Below are positions 44,035 through 55,630 of a stretch of DNA of 64,000 bases, piece after piece. A program made the position numbers and the translations under genes. Source of the DNA: Armigeres subalbatus (taxonomy: Eukaryota > Arthropoda > Insecta > Diptera > Culicidae); contig NC_085141.1 in NCBI RefSeq assembly GCF_024139115.2, positions 178,882,994 to 178,946,993 on the forward strand, read 5' to 3'. Under the pieces are notes generated by a model. That model was not told the origin of the DNA. It searched no databases and saw only the letters and a list, made by a program, of their open reading frames with translations. Numbering within the stretch: position 1 is the stretch's first letter; the number at the start of each line of letters is the position of its first letter.

Positions 44035-44170
44035 TTGGTTTATGGCTTGTGGGATGGTAAGTCCAATTCTCAGACCCGCCTAGGATATTTTCGGGTGGGA
44101 AACATTCTCGGCTCCCCCGAGCATAGTGTATCCATTGTACTTTAAATAATAAAATAAATAAATAAATAAA
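44035..44170 (+). mobile_element. SINE-like tail with (AAATA)n end
   Basis: CCGCCTAGGATATTTTCGGGTGGG...GAGCATAGTGTATCCATTGTACTTT is followed by AATAAAATAAATAAATAAATAAA. The same consensus occurs at 24386-24475. An A-rich microsatellite tail is typical for SINEs. Confidence 0.55.
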
Positions 44171-44484
44171 AGCTTTAAAAAAATAACTGTGGAGATGCAA
44201 GTTAATAAGGCAGCTGAATATTTTTTCGCAATTTGTCAGAAAAAACATCTTCCATGGCAAACTTAACTATGTGTTTCGAAATTAAACTTCATTTCCAAAA
44301 AAAAGTGCTTTGATTGTGATATTTAGAGGTGTGTGCTTAAACTAAGTACCTGGTGGCACAAAACGGGGTAGTCCAAACGGTGATGATCTCGAGGAGGAAC
44401 TAAATTAGCCGCAAAATTTGTCGTGGAATGACTTCGGAATTTTTACTGAGAATTAATTTTTACGATGCTCTAGATACCGACATT

Positions 44485-44655
44485 TTTTTGGCACGCCGCC
44501 GACATTTTTGCATCTGCGCGCCTTCTTAAAATTTGTCACGCCGCCGATCTATAATTTTCCACGCCGATTCAAAGAAGTCCGCAGAATTTTCAGTGGAAAT
44601 TCCAAAGGTTCAGTGGAACTTCCGTAGAATTTTCTGATTGATCCCTACAACATCA
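44485..44655. repeat. Dispersed 170-bp leader, partner of 27140-27345
   Basis: GCCGCCGACATTTTTG, GTCCGCAGAATTTTCAGTGGAAATTCC and GATTGATCCCTACAAC match the copy at 27140-27345 in order. Confidence 0.7.
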
Positions 44656-44814
44656 CGTAGCAACTCCCGAGAATGTTTCGAATGGTTTGATTTTTTTTCG
44701 AAAAATCATTGATTTTTCTTAAAAATTCCAAGCAATTTCTTGTTGAAATTTTGAAAAAAAAACTCTCCGTAAGAACTGAAATCCAGAGAACTTTTCGTTG
44801 AAATGGAATGTTTG

Positions 44815-45265
44815 CACGGAAAAAAAGTCGTTCGGCAGAAAGTCTTTTCGCCAAAAACCACAAGGCCAAAAGTTGTTTGACCGGATATGTCGATTGACCG
44901 AATAAACCATGTAGTAGAAGACTAAATATCTAGCCTAAAGTTATTTGGCCGTAAATGTCATTTGGTCGATCAGTTGCAAAACAACAGTTGACCGAATAGC
45001 TAAATTGGCCGAATATGCCCTTTGGCCGAAATGGTCATTGTTCAGAAAGCGCAGCCAAACTCCATTAAGCCGAGCAACGTTTATCTGAAACTATTATCAG
45101 GTCGAAAATGGTTTGACCGAAAATGTAGTTTGTGTATGACCCGTTGGGCCAAACGACCATTTCGGCCAAACGACATTCTCGGACTGATGATATTTTCGGC
45201 GAAACGACCATATCGGTCAAACGACCTGTTGAGAAAAACGACTTTTTCGGCCAAATTACCAATTC
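44815..45265. repeat. GGCCGAAA-type degenerate array
   Basis: Same type of array as 27345-28240: TTTGGCCGTAAATGTCATTTGG, CGGCCAAACGACATTCTCGG and similar words in both orientations. Chance open frames occur at 45022-45324. Confidence 0.78.
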
Positions 45266-46081
45266 GGCCGTATTTTGCTTATCAGCCAATGGAATTTCCA
45301 AAGAATGTCTTAAGGACAATATAAATACTAGTCGTTAGATAACTGCAAAATGTGTCGAATGTCCTTTGATAACTGCAATGCGTTCTAGACGTCAAACGGT
45401 TGTCAGTCGACGTCAGATAAAACAGAAGTGTACCAGATTGTGCTGCATTACGCTATCATCGACTTTGACATCGTTTTCAAGTTCAGCAAAACTGTTGCAA
45501 CTATCGATTTGCAGTTAAAAAGCATTGCAGTTATATGACTTTTTTTCCTGTTATATGACTTTCAGTTATCGAACGTCTACTGTGCAAATAATTTCTCGTA
45601 GAAATCCAAATTCTTTGAAAATTCCGAGCATTTCGTTGTTGCAATCCAAAGATGTTTTTTATTGAAATCTATATTTTGAACAATCTTCCGCGGAAATTCT
45701 TAAGAACTTTACGTTGAAATTCCAGAGAATTTCTCTTATTTTTCCCTTGAAATCTTCTCAGAGTCTCCCGCAGATATTCTGAAGAATTTCCTGTTTCAAC
45801 GTTTGCCATGACAAGTCGTCCTTATTATTCCAGACTGAGAATGCTAACGTTATAATACTTATTCTACCAGCCGTATTTTTCTACAATTAAGAAGAATTTT
45901 TTGTATTGATTTTCTCACCGAAGAATAGACTACCGTGCAATTTTGTCAAAGTACCAAAACAAATGCTCACACGTCCAATTGTATAGAAATTAGCGAGAGC
46001 ACGATCCAAAACATCATTCTTGCACCTTTTCTCACACCCCAAACAGATCTTTCTTGAAGTGGAGACATGGAGAAACTGGTG
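45266..46081. other. Appl intron sequence before the minisatellite
   Basis: No repeat partner or coding signal recognised, apart from the + strand words AAATTCC(A/T)... that recur loosely (45600-45790) and may be a degenerate short repeat. Confidence 0.35.
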
Positions 46082-48652
46082 GGCTTCTTGTAAGGAGGCT
46101 TCCGAGCCTCTTGAAAGGAGGCTTCCGAGCCTCTTGAAAGGAGGCTTCCGAGCCTCTTGAAAGGAGGCTTCCGAGCCTCTTGAAAGGAGGCTTCCGAGCC
46201 TCTTGAAAGGAGGCTTCTGAGCCTCTTGAAAGGATGCTTCCGGAGCCTCTTGAAAGAAGGCTTCTGAGCCTATTGAAAGGAGGCTTCCTGAGCCTCTTGA
46301 AAGGAGGCTTCTGAGCTCTTGAAAGGAGGCTTCTGAGCCTCTTGAAAGGAGGCTCTGAGCCTCTTGAAAGGAGGCTTCTGAGCCTCTTGAAAGGAGGCTT
46401 CTGAGCCTCTTGAAAGGAGGCTTCCAGCCTCTTGAAAGGAGGCTTCTGAGCCTCTTGAAAGGAGGCTTCCTGAGCCTCTTGAAAGGAGGCTTCTGAGCCT
46501 CTTGAAAGGAGGCTTCTGAGCCTCTTGAAGGGAGGCTTCCGAGCCTCTTGGAAGGAGACTTCTGAGCATCTTGAAAGGATGCTTCCGAGCCTCTTGAAAG
46601 AAGGCTTCCGAGCCTTTTGAAATACAGCTTCCGAGTCTCTTGAAAGGAGGCTTCGGAGCCTTTTGGAAGGAGACTTCGGAGCCTCTTGAAAGGAGGCTTC
46701 TGAGCCTCTTGAAAGGAGGCTCTGAGCCTCTTGAAAGGAGGCTTCTGAGCCTCTTGAAAGGAGGCTCTGAGCCTCTTGAAAGGAGGCTTCTGAGCCTCTT
46801 GAAAGGAGGCTTCTGAGCCTCTTGAAAGGAGGCTTCCTGAGCCTCTTGAAAGGAGGCTTCTGAGCCTCTTGAAAGGAGGCTCTGAGCTCTTGAAAGGAGG
46901 CTTCCTGAGCCTCTTGAAAGGAGGCTTCTGAGCCTCTTGAAAGGAGGCTTCTGAGCCTCTTGAAAGGAGGCTCTGAGCCTCTTGAAAGGAGGCTTCTGAG
47001 CCTCTTGAAAGGAGGCTCTGAGCCTCTTGAAAGGAGGCTTCTGAGCCTCTTGAAAGGAGGCCTGAGCCTCTTGAAAGGAGGCTTCTGAGCCTCTTGAAAG
47101 GAGGCTTCCGAGCCACTTGAAAGGAGGCTTCCGAGCCTCTTGAAGGGAGGCTTCTGAGCCTCTTGGAAGGAGGCTTCTGAGCCTCTTGAAAGGAGGCTTC
47201 CGAGCCTCTTGAAAGGAGGCTTCCGAGCCTCTTGAAAGGAGGCCTTTGAGCCTCTTGGAAGGAGGCTTCTGAGCCTCTTGAAAGCAGGCTTCTGAGCCTC
47301 TTGAAAGGAGGCTTCCTGAGCCTCTTGAAAGGAGGCTTCTGAGCCTCTTGAAAGGAGGCTCTGAGCTCTTGAAAGGAGGCTTCTGAGCCTCTTGAAAGGA
47401 GGCTTCTGAGCCTCTTGAAAGGAGGCTTCTGAGCCTCTTGAAAGGAGGCTTCTGAGCCTCTTGAAAGGAGGCTCTGAGCCTCTTGAAAGGAGGCTCTGAG
47501 CCTCTTGAAAGGAGGCTTCTGAGCCTCTTGAAAGGAGGCTCTGAGCTCTTGAAAGGAGGCTTCTGAGCCTCTTGAAAGGAGGCTCTGAGCCTCTTGAAAG
47601 GAGGCTTCTGAGCCTCTTGAAAGGAGGCTTCTGAGCCTCTTGAAAGGAGGCTTCTGAGCCTCTTGAAAGGAGGCTTCTGAGCCTCTTGAAAGGAGGCCTG
47701 AGCCTCTTGAAAGGAGGCTTCTGAGCCTCTTGAAAGGAGGCTTCTGAGCCTCTTGAAAGGAGGCTTCTGAGCTCTTGAAAGGAGGCTTCTGAGCCTCTTG
47801 AAAGGAGGCTTCTGAGCCTCTTGAAAGGAGGCTTCTGAGCCTCTTGAAAGGAGGCTTCTGAGCCTCTTGAAAGGAGGCTTCCTGAGCCTCTTGAAAGGAG
47901 GCTCTGAGCCTCTTGAAAGGAGGCTCTGAGCCTCTTGAAAGGAGGCTCTGAGCCTCTTGAAAGGAGGCTTGAGCTCTTGAAAGGAGGCTTCTGAGCCTCT
48001 TGAAAGGAGGCTTCTGAGCCTCTTGAAAGGAGGCTCTGAGCCTCTTGAAAGGAGGCTTCTGAGCCTCTTGAAAGGAGGCTTCTGAGCCTCTTGAAAGGAG
48101 GCTCTGAGCCTCTTGAAAGGAGGCTTCTGAGCCTCTTGAAAGGAGGCTTCTGAGCCTCTTGAAAGGAGGCTTCTGAGCCTCTTGAAAGGAGGCTTCTGAG
48201 CCTCTTGAAAGGAGGCTTCTGAGCCTCTTGAAAGGAGGCTTCTGAGCCTCTTGAAAGGAGGCCTGAGCCTCTTGAAAGGAGGCTTCTGAGCCTCTTGAAA
48301 GGAGGCTTCTGAGCCTCTTGAAAGGAGGCTTCTGAGCCTCTTGAAAGGAGGCTTCTGAGCCTCTTGAAAGGAGGCTTCTGAGCCTCTTGAAAGGAGGCTC
48401 TGAGCCTCTTGAAAGGAGGCTCTGAGCCTCTTGAAAGGAGGCCTGAGCCTCTTGAAAGGAGGCTTCCTGAGCCTCTTGAAAGGAGGCTTCCTGCGCCTCT
48501 TTAAAGAACGCTTTCTGAGCCTCTTGAAAGGAGGCTTCCGAGCCTCTTGAAAGGAGGCTTCCGAGCCTCTTGAAAGGAGGCTTCCGAGCCTCTTGAAAGG
48601 AGGCTTCCGAGCCTCTTGAAAGGAGGCTTCCGAGCCTCTTGAAAGGAGGCTT
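46082..48652. repeat. 2.57-kb minisatellite, 23-bp hairpin unit, in an Appl intron
   Basis: The unit GAGCCTCTTGAAAGGAGGCTT(C/T)(C/T) of 23 bp repeats about 110 times. Variants of 20-21 and 24 bp (GGAGGCTCTGAGCC, GGAGGCCTGAGCC, CTTCCTGAGCC) are scattered in the centre; both ends carry the CTTCCGAGCC form. Each unit holds AGCCTC-TTGAAAG-GAGGCT, a perfect 6-bp stem with a 7-nt loop. Because 23 is not a multiple of three and no unit contains a stop on the - strand, the - strand is open for 923 codons (48658-45887); this is a by-product of the repeat and not a gene. Confidence 0.95.
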
Positions 48653-49194
48653 ACACAATTATCAAAACTTCATCAATAAGAGTTGGAATTGTAATACATC
48701 AGCCATTAAGCATTTTTATCCGCATTTTTCCCTTCGCTAGTCCCAGGGTTTAAATTCACTGCTCTAAAAAATCCTCCAAGAATTTCACTGAGTTTTTTTT
48801 TTAAGTTTTTCTATAAATTCCTTGAAATATTTCTTCCGGTATTCCTCATCGGAAAACTCCTCCAGAAATTATTCTATGATTTTTTTTTCTATAATTCCTC
48901 TGGGAGCTCCAATTCCATTCCTACAAAATTCTCACAGATAAAAAAACACCCGGACGAATTGTTTAATTTTTATCAATAACTTATTAACTTATTCAAATTT
49001 AAGAATATCAAGAGGAATTTGTAAAGGTTTCCCGCATGTTTAAATTTGTAGAAGACGGCCACTTTCTAAGTATGACGAATTTCAAAATATTTCATTCAAC
49101 GGGTTATTCAGTTTTGATGTTGCAACCAACATGAACACCCAGCACAAACCCCTTAATTTATTTGTAAGTTGCTGCTCTCACGTTTTGAGTTCTA
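48653..49194. other. Appl intron sequence after the minisatellite
   Basis: No recognised element; the T/A-rich run 48790-48990 has ATTCCTC-type short repeats. Confidence 0.35.
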
Positions 49195-49490
49195 CAATAT
49201 TAATTTGTGCAACTAATCGCAAAAAACGAGTTTTGCAACGAGTTGCACACGCTATGTTTTACAATGACGAAAAATGGGCTTTTTATATGATAAATCTGTA
49301 CCAAAATTGTACAGTCTAATTTACTCCACATGGTCATTCTTGCCAATACATTATATCGCTGCAGAGAACAATCAGATTCCATGAAAACGTGCCACATTGC
49401 ATAGCTTGACAAGTCATGAAACGATGGATGAACTTGCCTTTGGAAAATTTTGATGTTATGTCTATCAAACTATTTCACTTATTAAAAATT
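49195..49490. repeat. Single arm of the pair-B foldback family
   Basis: TTGTGCAACTAATCGCAAAAAAC, GCAACGAGTTGCACACGCTAT, GACGAAAAATGGGCTTTT and GTGCCACATTGCATAGCTTGACAAG follow the arm at 18273-18665 and the complement of 18940-19356. Confidence 0.7.
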
Positions 49491-49556
49491 ACATTTAAAG
49501 GACTTAAGCGCTTATTCAGTTGTTATTTCTTCTAACAAAACGTACTTTCATTTCAG

Positions 49557-49733
49557 ACCTACTCGGTACGGCGGGAGATCTACGGCCCCAACGGACGTGA
49601 GAATCGGAACGTATACTTCACTCTGATGTTCGCCGGAGTGGCCCTAATGGGCGCCGTGTTTGTGGGTGTTGCCGTCGCCAAGTGGAAGGCTTCGAGATCA
49701 CCTCATGCTCAAGGATTCGTCGAGGTTGATCAG
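49557..49733 (+). CDS. Appl: Appl, visible exon 6: transmembrane segment
   Basis: 59 codons between CTTTCATTTCAG and CAG|GTTAGT. After [18 protein letters not shown] comes [20 protein letters not shown] and AVAKWK, a single hydrophobic helix with small-residue spacing and a basic stop-transfer end. Positively charged KWKASRSP begins the cytoplasmic tail. Confidence 0.95.
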
Positions 49734-49803
49734 GTTAGTACAAGCATGGACGGCGAAAAGAGAAGAAATTGCGTTAACTATGTCGTTTGCTTACCACCCA
49801 CAG

Positions 49804-49905
49804 GCCGTCGGGCAGCCCATCACGCCGGAAGAGCGGCACGTGGCCAATATGCAGATCAACGGGTACGAGAACCCAACCTACAAGTACTTTGAAGTGAAGG
49901 AATAA
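49804..49905 (+). CDS. Appl: Appl, last exon: cytoplasmic tail with NPTY
   Basis: [20 protein letters not shown] is followed by [13 protein letters not shown] and the stop TAA at 49903-49905. [11 protein letters not shown] is the near-invariant APP-family endocytosis and adaptor-binding motif (NPTY), recognised by PTB-domain proteins. The preceding intron is only 70 bp. If it were retained, the reading frame shifts and ends at 49890-49892, losing NPTY. Confidence 0.97.
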   Translation, partial: AVGQPITPEERHVANMQINGYENPTYKYFEVKE

Positions 49906-52270
49906 TTTGTGAATAGTGCTGTATGACCGTAGATCAGGGGCACTTATTTGATAAGAAATGATATTGTGTGAAATCGTTTTCAACGGACAACGGTTGAATA
50001 CTCGCTGTGAACGTTGACAAAAAATGGGGAATCTGTTCTGAAAGGGAAATAGATTTTTCATAATATTATGTTTGATCTCAGTTCGAAGACGCTGCTAAGA
50101 GGGAAACACGATTTCCTCAATAGGAAGGAACAACTAACAACTTGTTGATTTGTGACTATGACGCAAAACATAAGCAAAGTTAAGTAAGATTACGTAAGAT
50201 CAGTATTTTGCTTTAGAAAGTATGGACTTTATTTTGTATGAAGGAAAGTACTAAACTATCGTTAAATAGTGTGATTGTAATTGTATATTTGCCCAATAGA
50301 TACTAATTTGTAAGAACATATAACGGGAGAAGCAGATTGATTATAGTCATCAGAAAGGAGGATGCCGTCGTTACCAGAAAAAAATATATAACCACATCAT
50401 CACAAGTCTGGGCGATTCTTTCAACTAATAACACTCACCAATACACATATAGAAGTGACAGGCTACACACTTTTTGTTCTGGCACATCCCTCTGCATCGT
50501 AGCTGCGTATGAGGGTTCAAAAATGGACAGCTTTCTCTGCGAACTATTAGAATACTGCTAAGAACCCTTCTTCATCCCTCACATATAGTTAGATAGCTAA
50601 GTAGCTAATTAGTTATTATTACAAAGAAAACGTGACAAAACAAAAAAAGAACAAAAACAATAATTGTAAGTAACATAGCTTTTTTGATCAGTGAACCGGA
50701 AAAATGGTAATAGAAAAAAAAACTATCAAAATATATATATTTTTTGTAACAAGCCTGCTATACGCTTTGAAATTTCATATTTATATAATCTTAACAATAA
50801 TAAAGGGTAAACTATATATTTACAACAACAATAAGACACTCACTATCACATGCTTCAAGGCGAACAATAATTTCGAGGCTTTTGGGTTTGATTTTCCTTC
50901 AACAGTTGAGAATTCACTTTAACCCAGCAGAATGCTAGGCAGCAGAATAGTAACAAAACAAACCACACTCAAAACACTATAGATGTCGTCCTCGTTGTGT
51001 AGACACAAAGTGTGTAACATTCCAACATCGTAGCCCAATGAGATGTGTGTACCAATTACAGAGCTTCTTCCGAGAAACAAAGTAGCGAGCAGTAGAAACT
51101 TTTGATCAACATATTACAAAACCACAGCAGAACCACACAAAAGCAAACCAACATCAATCATGCAGAGTATCGCAAATGAATAATATGTGCATCCTGAAAA
51201 TTCAAATTCGTCCATTTTTGTAGACTTTTGCGAGCGCGTAATTAAATGTAAGAGAAACTATTGAGGGAAAAACCATGTTGCTCCCATTTTCAGCTGTAGA
51301 ATCACCAAATTACTCATTCAGTGTTGCCAGAATTGCTTGTGATGAATTTAAAACGCTTGGCGCTCTATCTATTGTTTCAGTGCGCTTTTCTGTACGCGGA
51401 AAAGAAACTCACATACACACCACAGAATGGTAGAATTTGTTTTACGGTAATCACAAATTCAACCAGAACAATTCCGTAAACTCGAACCGGTTATTTCTCG
51501 TATTAATCTTCACACGCTGATTGGGAAAAACATAAAATCTATGTAAAAAATGAATTTGATATTAATAGAACACTAAAATTAACAATAATGACTAAAAGTA
51601 TTTAAAAAGGCAGAATAAAGTAGATTATATATCATGTATAAGTATGTAACAAGGATATTTATACACACGTATAAATGTAACAATGTAAACATTTACAGAA
51701 TAGTTTTATTAGGAACTACCAAATGCGTCACTTGGTTTAACTCAACAAGTCAACATTATTGTTTTATTCAAATTTAAGTTAATTTATAAGTTATTATAAT
51801 ACTCTTCTTGAAGTTATGATAAAAGAAAACATCTAGTCTCAACTAAAATGTTGATTAAGCATAAACTAAACCAATACACGGCATAATAAAAACGTGCAGG
51901 ACGGTAACTCAAACACTCTTGAACTTTGATACCGAGCAAAAGCAAGTTTATCACAAAAAGCGCTTAGTTTGACACGATTGCTATCCACTAAACTACTCAA
52001 GTAAAAGCAACAATTATATCAGCAAAGTACACGCTAAATCAAAATGTAACCGCTCGTTTCTTCATCAGTTCGTTTTCCAAACAAGAATATTACTCAAAAC
52101 TATTATATATGAACAACTTTTTTAAGAAATAAAACAAGATAAAAGACACTAAATGATACAAGACGTAAAATTGAGGAAACCAAAACATAGCTGTCAGAAT
52201 GAGAAGAATGAATACAACACACATGCATTGGCGGAAACAAAATTCAATCCAGATTTAATAAACTGTTTTA
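49906..52270 (+). other. Appl: Appl 3' UTR (probable)
   Basis: Downstream of the stop is 2.3 kb of AT-rich, non-repetitive DNA without a coding domain. Candidate poly(A) signals AATAAA lie at 51614-51619, 52128-52133 and 52257-52262. Drosophila Appl also has a long 3' UTR, but the true end cannot be read from sequence alone. Confidence 0.55.
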
Positions 52271-53095
52271 TGTGCGAAATTTAGAAAGAGGCCAATTGAG
52301 AGCAACTAAAGCAGAACACAATCCATTGTTACTCGTACGTGTAATAATTGATTACCACTTAGATGAATACGTCCCATTTTCATTGCAAAACAAGAGACCA
52401 GTATCACACATATTCAAACTAAAGAGCGACAAGTGAGTCGGCAACAAATCAGAACGCCAGACATTCAATACCGCAAAAAAAAAAGTTCTGTGAATTTGAA
52501 TTCTGTTTCCACTAACCGAATCTAACTCTATCAGCAAACTGCACAATAATTTTTACACTCTTTGATTTACGGTTGAAGAATGTTCCGCAGATCGCTCCGA
52601 AGCCGATGCATGCGATTTGCATTTTCGATCTCTAAATTGAGCACACACATGCAACTAACACAACTTTGTATCGTTGATGGACATTTCCCTGCGTTTTGTT
52701 CGATCGCCATCATTGGCCGATCGTTTCCTATCTTTGCAAATCGACCGTTACGCAACTAAGCCGTGAGCATTTAGGTGAAGATCGAGCGCAGACTCACATC
52801 TAAAACCAATGAATTGTTTCTATCTATAAGATCAAGCAAACCGGAGAAGAAAGAAAAAAATCGTCCCACAATATCTGTTTGTAGAATGAAATATAAAGTC
52901 GGGAGGATGGAGCACGAAAAGAGGAAAATGTGAAAGGGTGAAGATTCAGAGAAAGGAGTTTGGATGAGTTAAAGATGCTCTGGAATCCAGCAAAACTAAT
53001 AATTTGAAGGAGGATAATAAAATATGAGATAACAATAGTTCGATGTGTTATATGTTTGAATGATGACATTTAATTCTTCTTCAAAGTATTTGCGA
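52271..53095. other. No recognised feature
   Basis: Short frames only; may be part of the Appl 3' UTR or intergenic DNA. 52600-52750 is unique-looking and GC-richer. Confidence 0.35.
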
Positions 53096-53139
53096 TTTTT
53101 CGTTTGTAGGTTCTTTGAACTCAAATTTTAGGTTGACTT

Positions 53140-53450
53140 CTTTCAGACCAATCGAAGTTAATTGCCTATTTTTCGGATACATACTGACCACCCGGATCAG
53201 AAAATAATTTACTGTTTTAAAACTCGACTTGTGCATATGTAGAATTTAGTTCGGAAAATTTATTGGAGTAAAGTTGAGTAAATTGTGGAAAACTAAAATT
53301 AATATTTGTATGAAAATTTCGCATGGGCAATTCAAAACACGCATTTTCGCCAACTATGCAGACCAACGTCTGTCGGATAAACCCGTAGAAGTTAATTTCC
53401 AATCCGGGTGGTTAACACCCGGACAATAGGCAATTAACTTTGACTGAACT
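53140..53450. repeat. SINE tail plus Helitron-like core in inverted-repeat frame
   Basis: GAAGTTAATTGCCTATTTTTCGG and CCACCCGG at the left pair with CCGGGTGG and CAATAGGCAATTAACTTTG at the right. Between them, 53266-53392 resembles the Helitron-like element at 28565-28830 (GCATGGGCAATTCAAAACACGCATTTTCGCC...CAACGTCTG). The left part matches the SINE tail at 12340-12440. Confidence 0.55.
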
Positions 53451-53494
53451 GAACTTCAGTGGCGATCTGATTGAACTGATTCAGTGGGTTGGGA

Positions 53495-53570
53495 TCAGAC
53501 GACCAATTGGCACAACCTCACGCAACCTCTACTTGATCGAGTGCAGTTGCTTATAAAGTATTGTGTGAAT
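53495..53570. repeat. Dispersed repeat shared with 12720-12790
   Basis: GACGACCAATTGGCACAACCTCACGCAACC...TTGATCGAGTGCAGTTGC matches the right half of the inverted repeat at 12702-12752 and the bases after it. Confidence 0.65.
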
Positions 53571-54505
53571 GACAGACAATAACTTATTACATAAAAATTT
53601 ACCAACATACAAAAATAAACAATTACCAGCACATTCAACAAATTAAAATAACAAACGGTCCCTATTAGTGCCCTGAGAGAATCGCCAATATTGTGCCCGG
53701 GATACGGGAAACACGGGATTTGATGAGGTTTCGTTGTAGATTTTGGTCCATCAGTCAATTCCGCAAATAGATGTTTAATTTGCGTTTTTCGCTCTTTATC
53801 AACAGCAATCAGGTTGCTGTATTCATAGCCTGATTTTTGTCTAGGATTACGATCCTATTTGAATTGTGTTGTGCCATGTAGCACCAGCTATATAGAGTCT
53901 GTGTCTGGGAATCGTTTCAATTTACAATTTTATTGGCTAACTTCAGGCCCAAGCACAGAACATTCAGAAATGGTACGTATACAATTCCATTCAAGCACTC
54001 ATGTAGGATGCAACGTTTGCAATGTACATACTAGGGGGCAATCAATTCTAAATATTCAACAATATCCAAAAATGTTAACAAATAGTAACGTAAAAGTAGT
54101 CGTATGGTAAATTGACCGAAAGACCTGGTTAGGGAAGCATGAAACACAACGCCACCCAATCAATATGGTTCACCTCGTTGTAGGTAACACATGATTTCTG
54201 TCTTTTTTAAATTACATTACATAGTTGCTACTCCGTGTTTGATCAGAACAATCGCAATTGCACAAGGAGCCAATGGATGGAAGCATGGGATTGCTTTCCA
54301 ACCACAATGTGCACAGTCCGAGAGCTGTAATATTTTTAAATGGTCGATAACGGTGCTGGCCACGATCTCACTGTCTCTCGGGAATGGAAAGGAATTGATG
54401 ATGCCATCACTCGCCCACTACAAGCCGAGGACACCTCTGCACTCGCTACGAGTTCATGCGGAATTTGATTGGAATCTGAGGGGTTTTGTTCTATGGCAGA
54501 GGTAC
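53571..54505. other. No recognised feature
   Basis: An open frame of 83 codons at 53859-54110 and one of 114 codons at 54191-54535 (+) show no domain, and the latter reads into the Feilai fragment, so I do not call genes. Confidence 0.35.
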
Positions 54506-54509
54506 GCCT

Positions 54510-54617
54510 TGGTTCCTTCCTTAGCCGTGCGGTAAGATGCGCGGCTACAAAAGAAGACCATGCTGAAGGTGGCTGGGTTCGATTCTCGGTCCGGTCTTGG
54601 AAATTTTCGGGTTGATA
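54510..54617 (+). mobile_element. 3'-truncated Feilai-like SINE head
   Basis: GGTTCCTTCCTTAGCCGTGCGG...GACCATGCTGAAGGTGGCTGGGTTCGATTCTCGGTCCGGTCTTGGAAATTTTCGGGTTG corresponds to the first about 105 bp of the family (A- and B-box region). The 3' half is missing. Confidence 0.8.
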
Positions 54618-55228
54618 CGTGAGAAAAATAAACTCAGATTCGGCCCGCCAACTTTTCTAGCAGCTCTTTCTTTATTATTGATTATTAAATAACCTACGTT
54701 TTTTCCACATATTTTAATCAAAGCTTGAAACGAAAAAAATATTTTTAATAATTTGAAATGATTACATTGAGCGATCCCATAACATAAAAAGTTGACGTGT
54801 AACATCGCGTTTTTTAAAGATTGGCACGAGTAGTTTTCGTTCACGATGAAAAAAGGAAGGTCGGTTTGCTTAATTTGTTCCGAAATTTTTGCTATATTGA
54901 TGGGATAAAATCTGAATCCAAGCATTCTATGTAATATGATATTTGAAAAGGCTCAGGTAGGAATCAAAAGTTGGTAGAGCGCACAACCAATTTAAATTTC
55001 CATTCATTGATTCAAATTATTATTATTATAGGAATTATTATAGAAAAAAAAACAAACAAATATTTTTTCTGAAACCATCTTTACTCAATCAAATACGAAG
55101 TCAGAAAATGCAGTTACGGTCCAGTTTTGCGGTTAGTAAGATTTTGGCAAAACGGTTGAAACCTTTCCAGGACGGAGAATTTATTAAGGATATCATTTCG
55201 GTAATTGTTCACATCGTTTGTCCCAGAG
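54618..55228. other. No recognised feature
   Basis: AT-rich. The 126-codon frame on the - strand (54925-54545) overlaps the SINE and lacks any domain. Confidence 0.35.
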
Positions 55229-55630
55229 TCAGTTAAGAGTGGCAACACTGTCAGAATTGGAACAAAATTAATCTGTCATCCACATATACCCATACCCAAC
55301 CGGTGGATGTTAGATTTTCTAACAATTCTGTATAAGAATCTACCAAAACCTGTATAAGAACTGGGCATATGCGAAAATGTTAGATTCTTATACAATACTT
55401 GTATAAGAATCTAACAATTTTGTAAGCTTTTCTAACAATATTTGTTTGATAGCTTACATTTTTCGCATAAGAATCTAACAATTTCGCATATGCCCAGTTC
55501 TTATACAGGTTTTGTTAGATTCTTATACAGAATTGTTAGAAAATCTAACAACTGCCGGTTGGGTGACAGATCGTGTTCCAAACGAGCAAGAGACCTATTA
55601 AATGCGGCACCTGTCGCCACTCTTAATCAC
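55229..55630. mobile_element. Foldback/MITE with inner 271-bp unit and outer inverted ends
   Basis: The inner unit 55294-55564 has ACCCAACCGG...CCGGTTGGGT ends and inverted arms of about 90 bp (TTAGATTTTCTAACAATTC...AAGAACTGGGCATATGCG) with few mismatches. Outside, GTTAAGAGTGGCAACACTGTC (55229-55250) is weakly inverted at CTGTCGCCACTCTTAATC (55611-55628). Confidence 0.75.

Larger units (their letters stand above)
42876..49556 (+). other. Appl: Appl intron of 6.68 kb, repeat-filled
   Basis: It contains in order a MITE (42914-43051), a further MITE (43561-43830), a SINE-like tail (44035-44170), the dispersed leader and GGCCGAAA array (44485-45265), the minisatellite (46082-48652) and a single pair-B foldback arm (49195-49490). 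No exon-like segment with splice signals was seen inside it. Confidence 0.85.

Noticed and set aside
45887..48658. 923-codon open frame on the - strand
   Set aside because: It is a pure translation of the 23-bp minisatellite in rotating frames plus a short unique tail. It has no start context, domain or splice evidence, and lies antisense in an Appl intron.
54191..54535. 114-codon + strand frame
   Set aside because: It ends inside a Feilai fragment and shows no domain.
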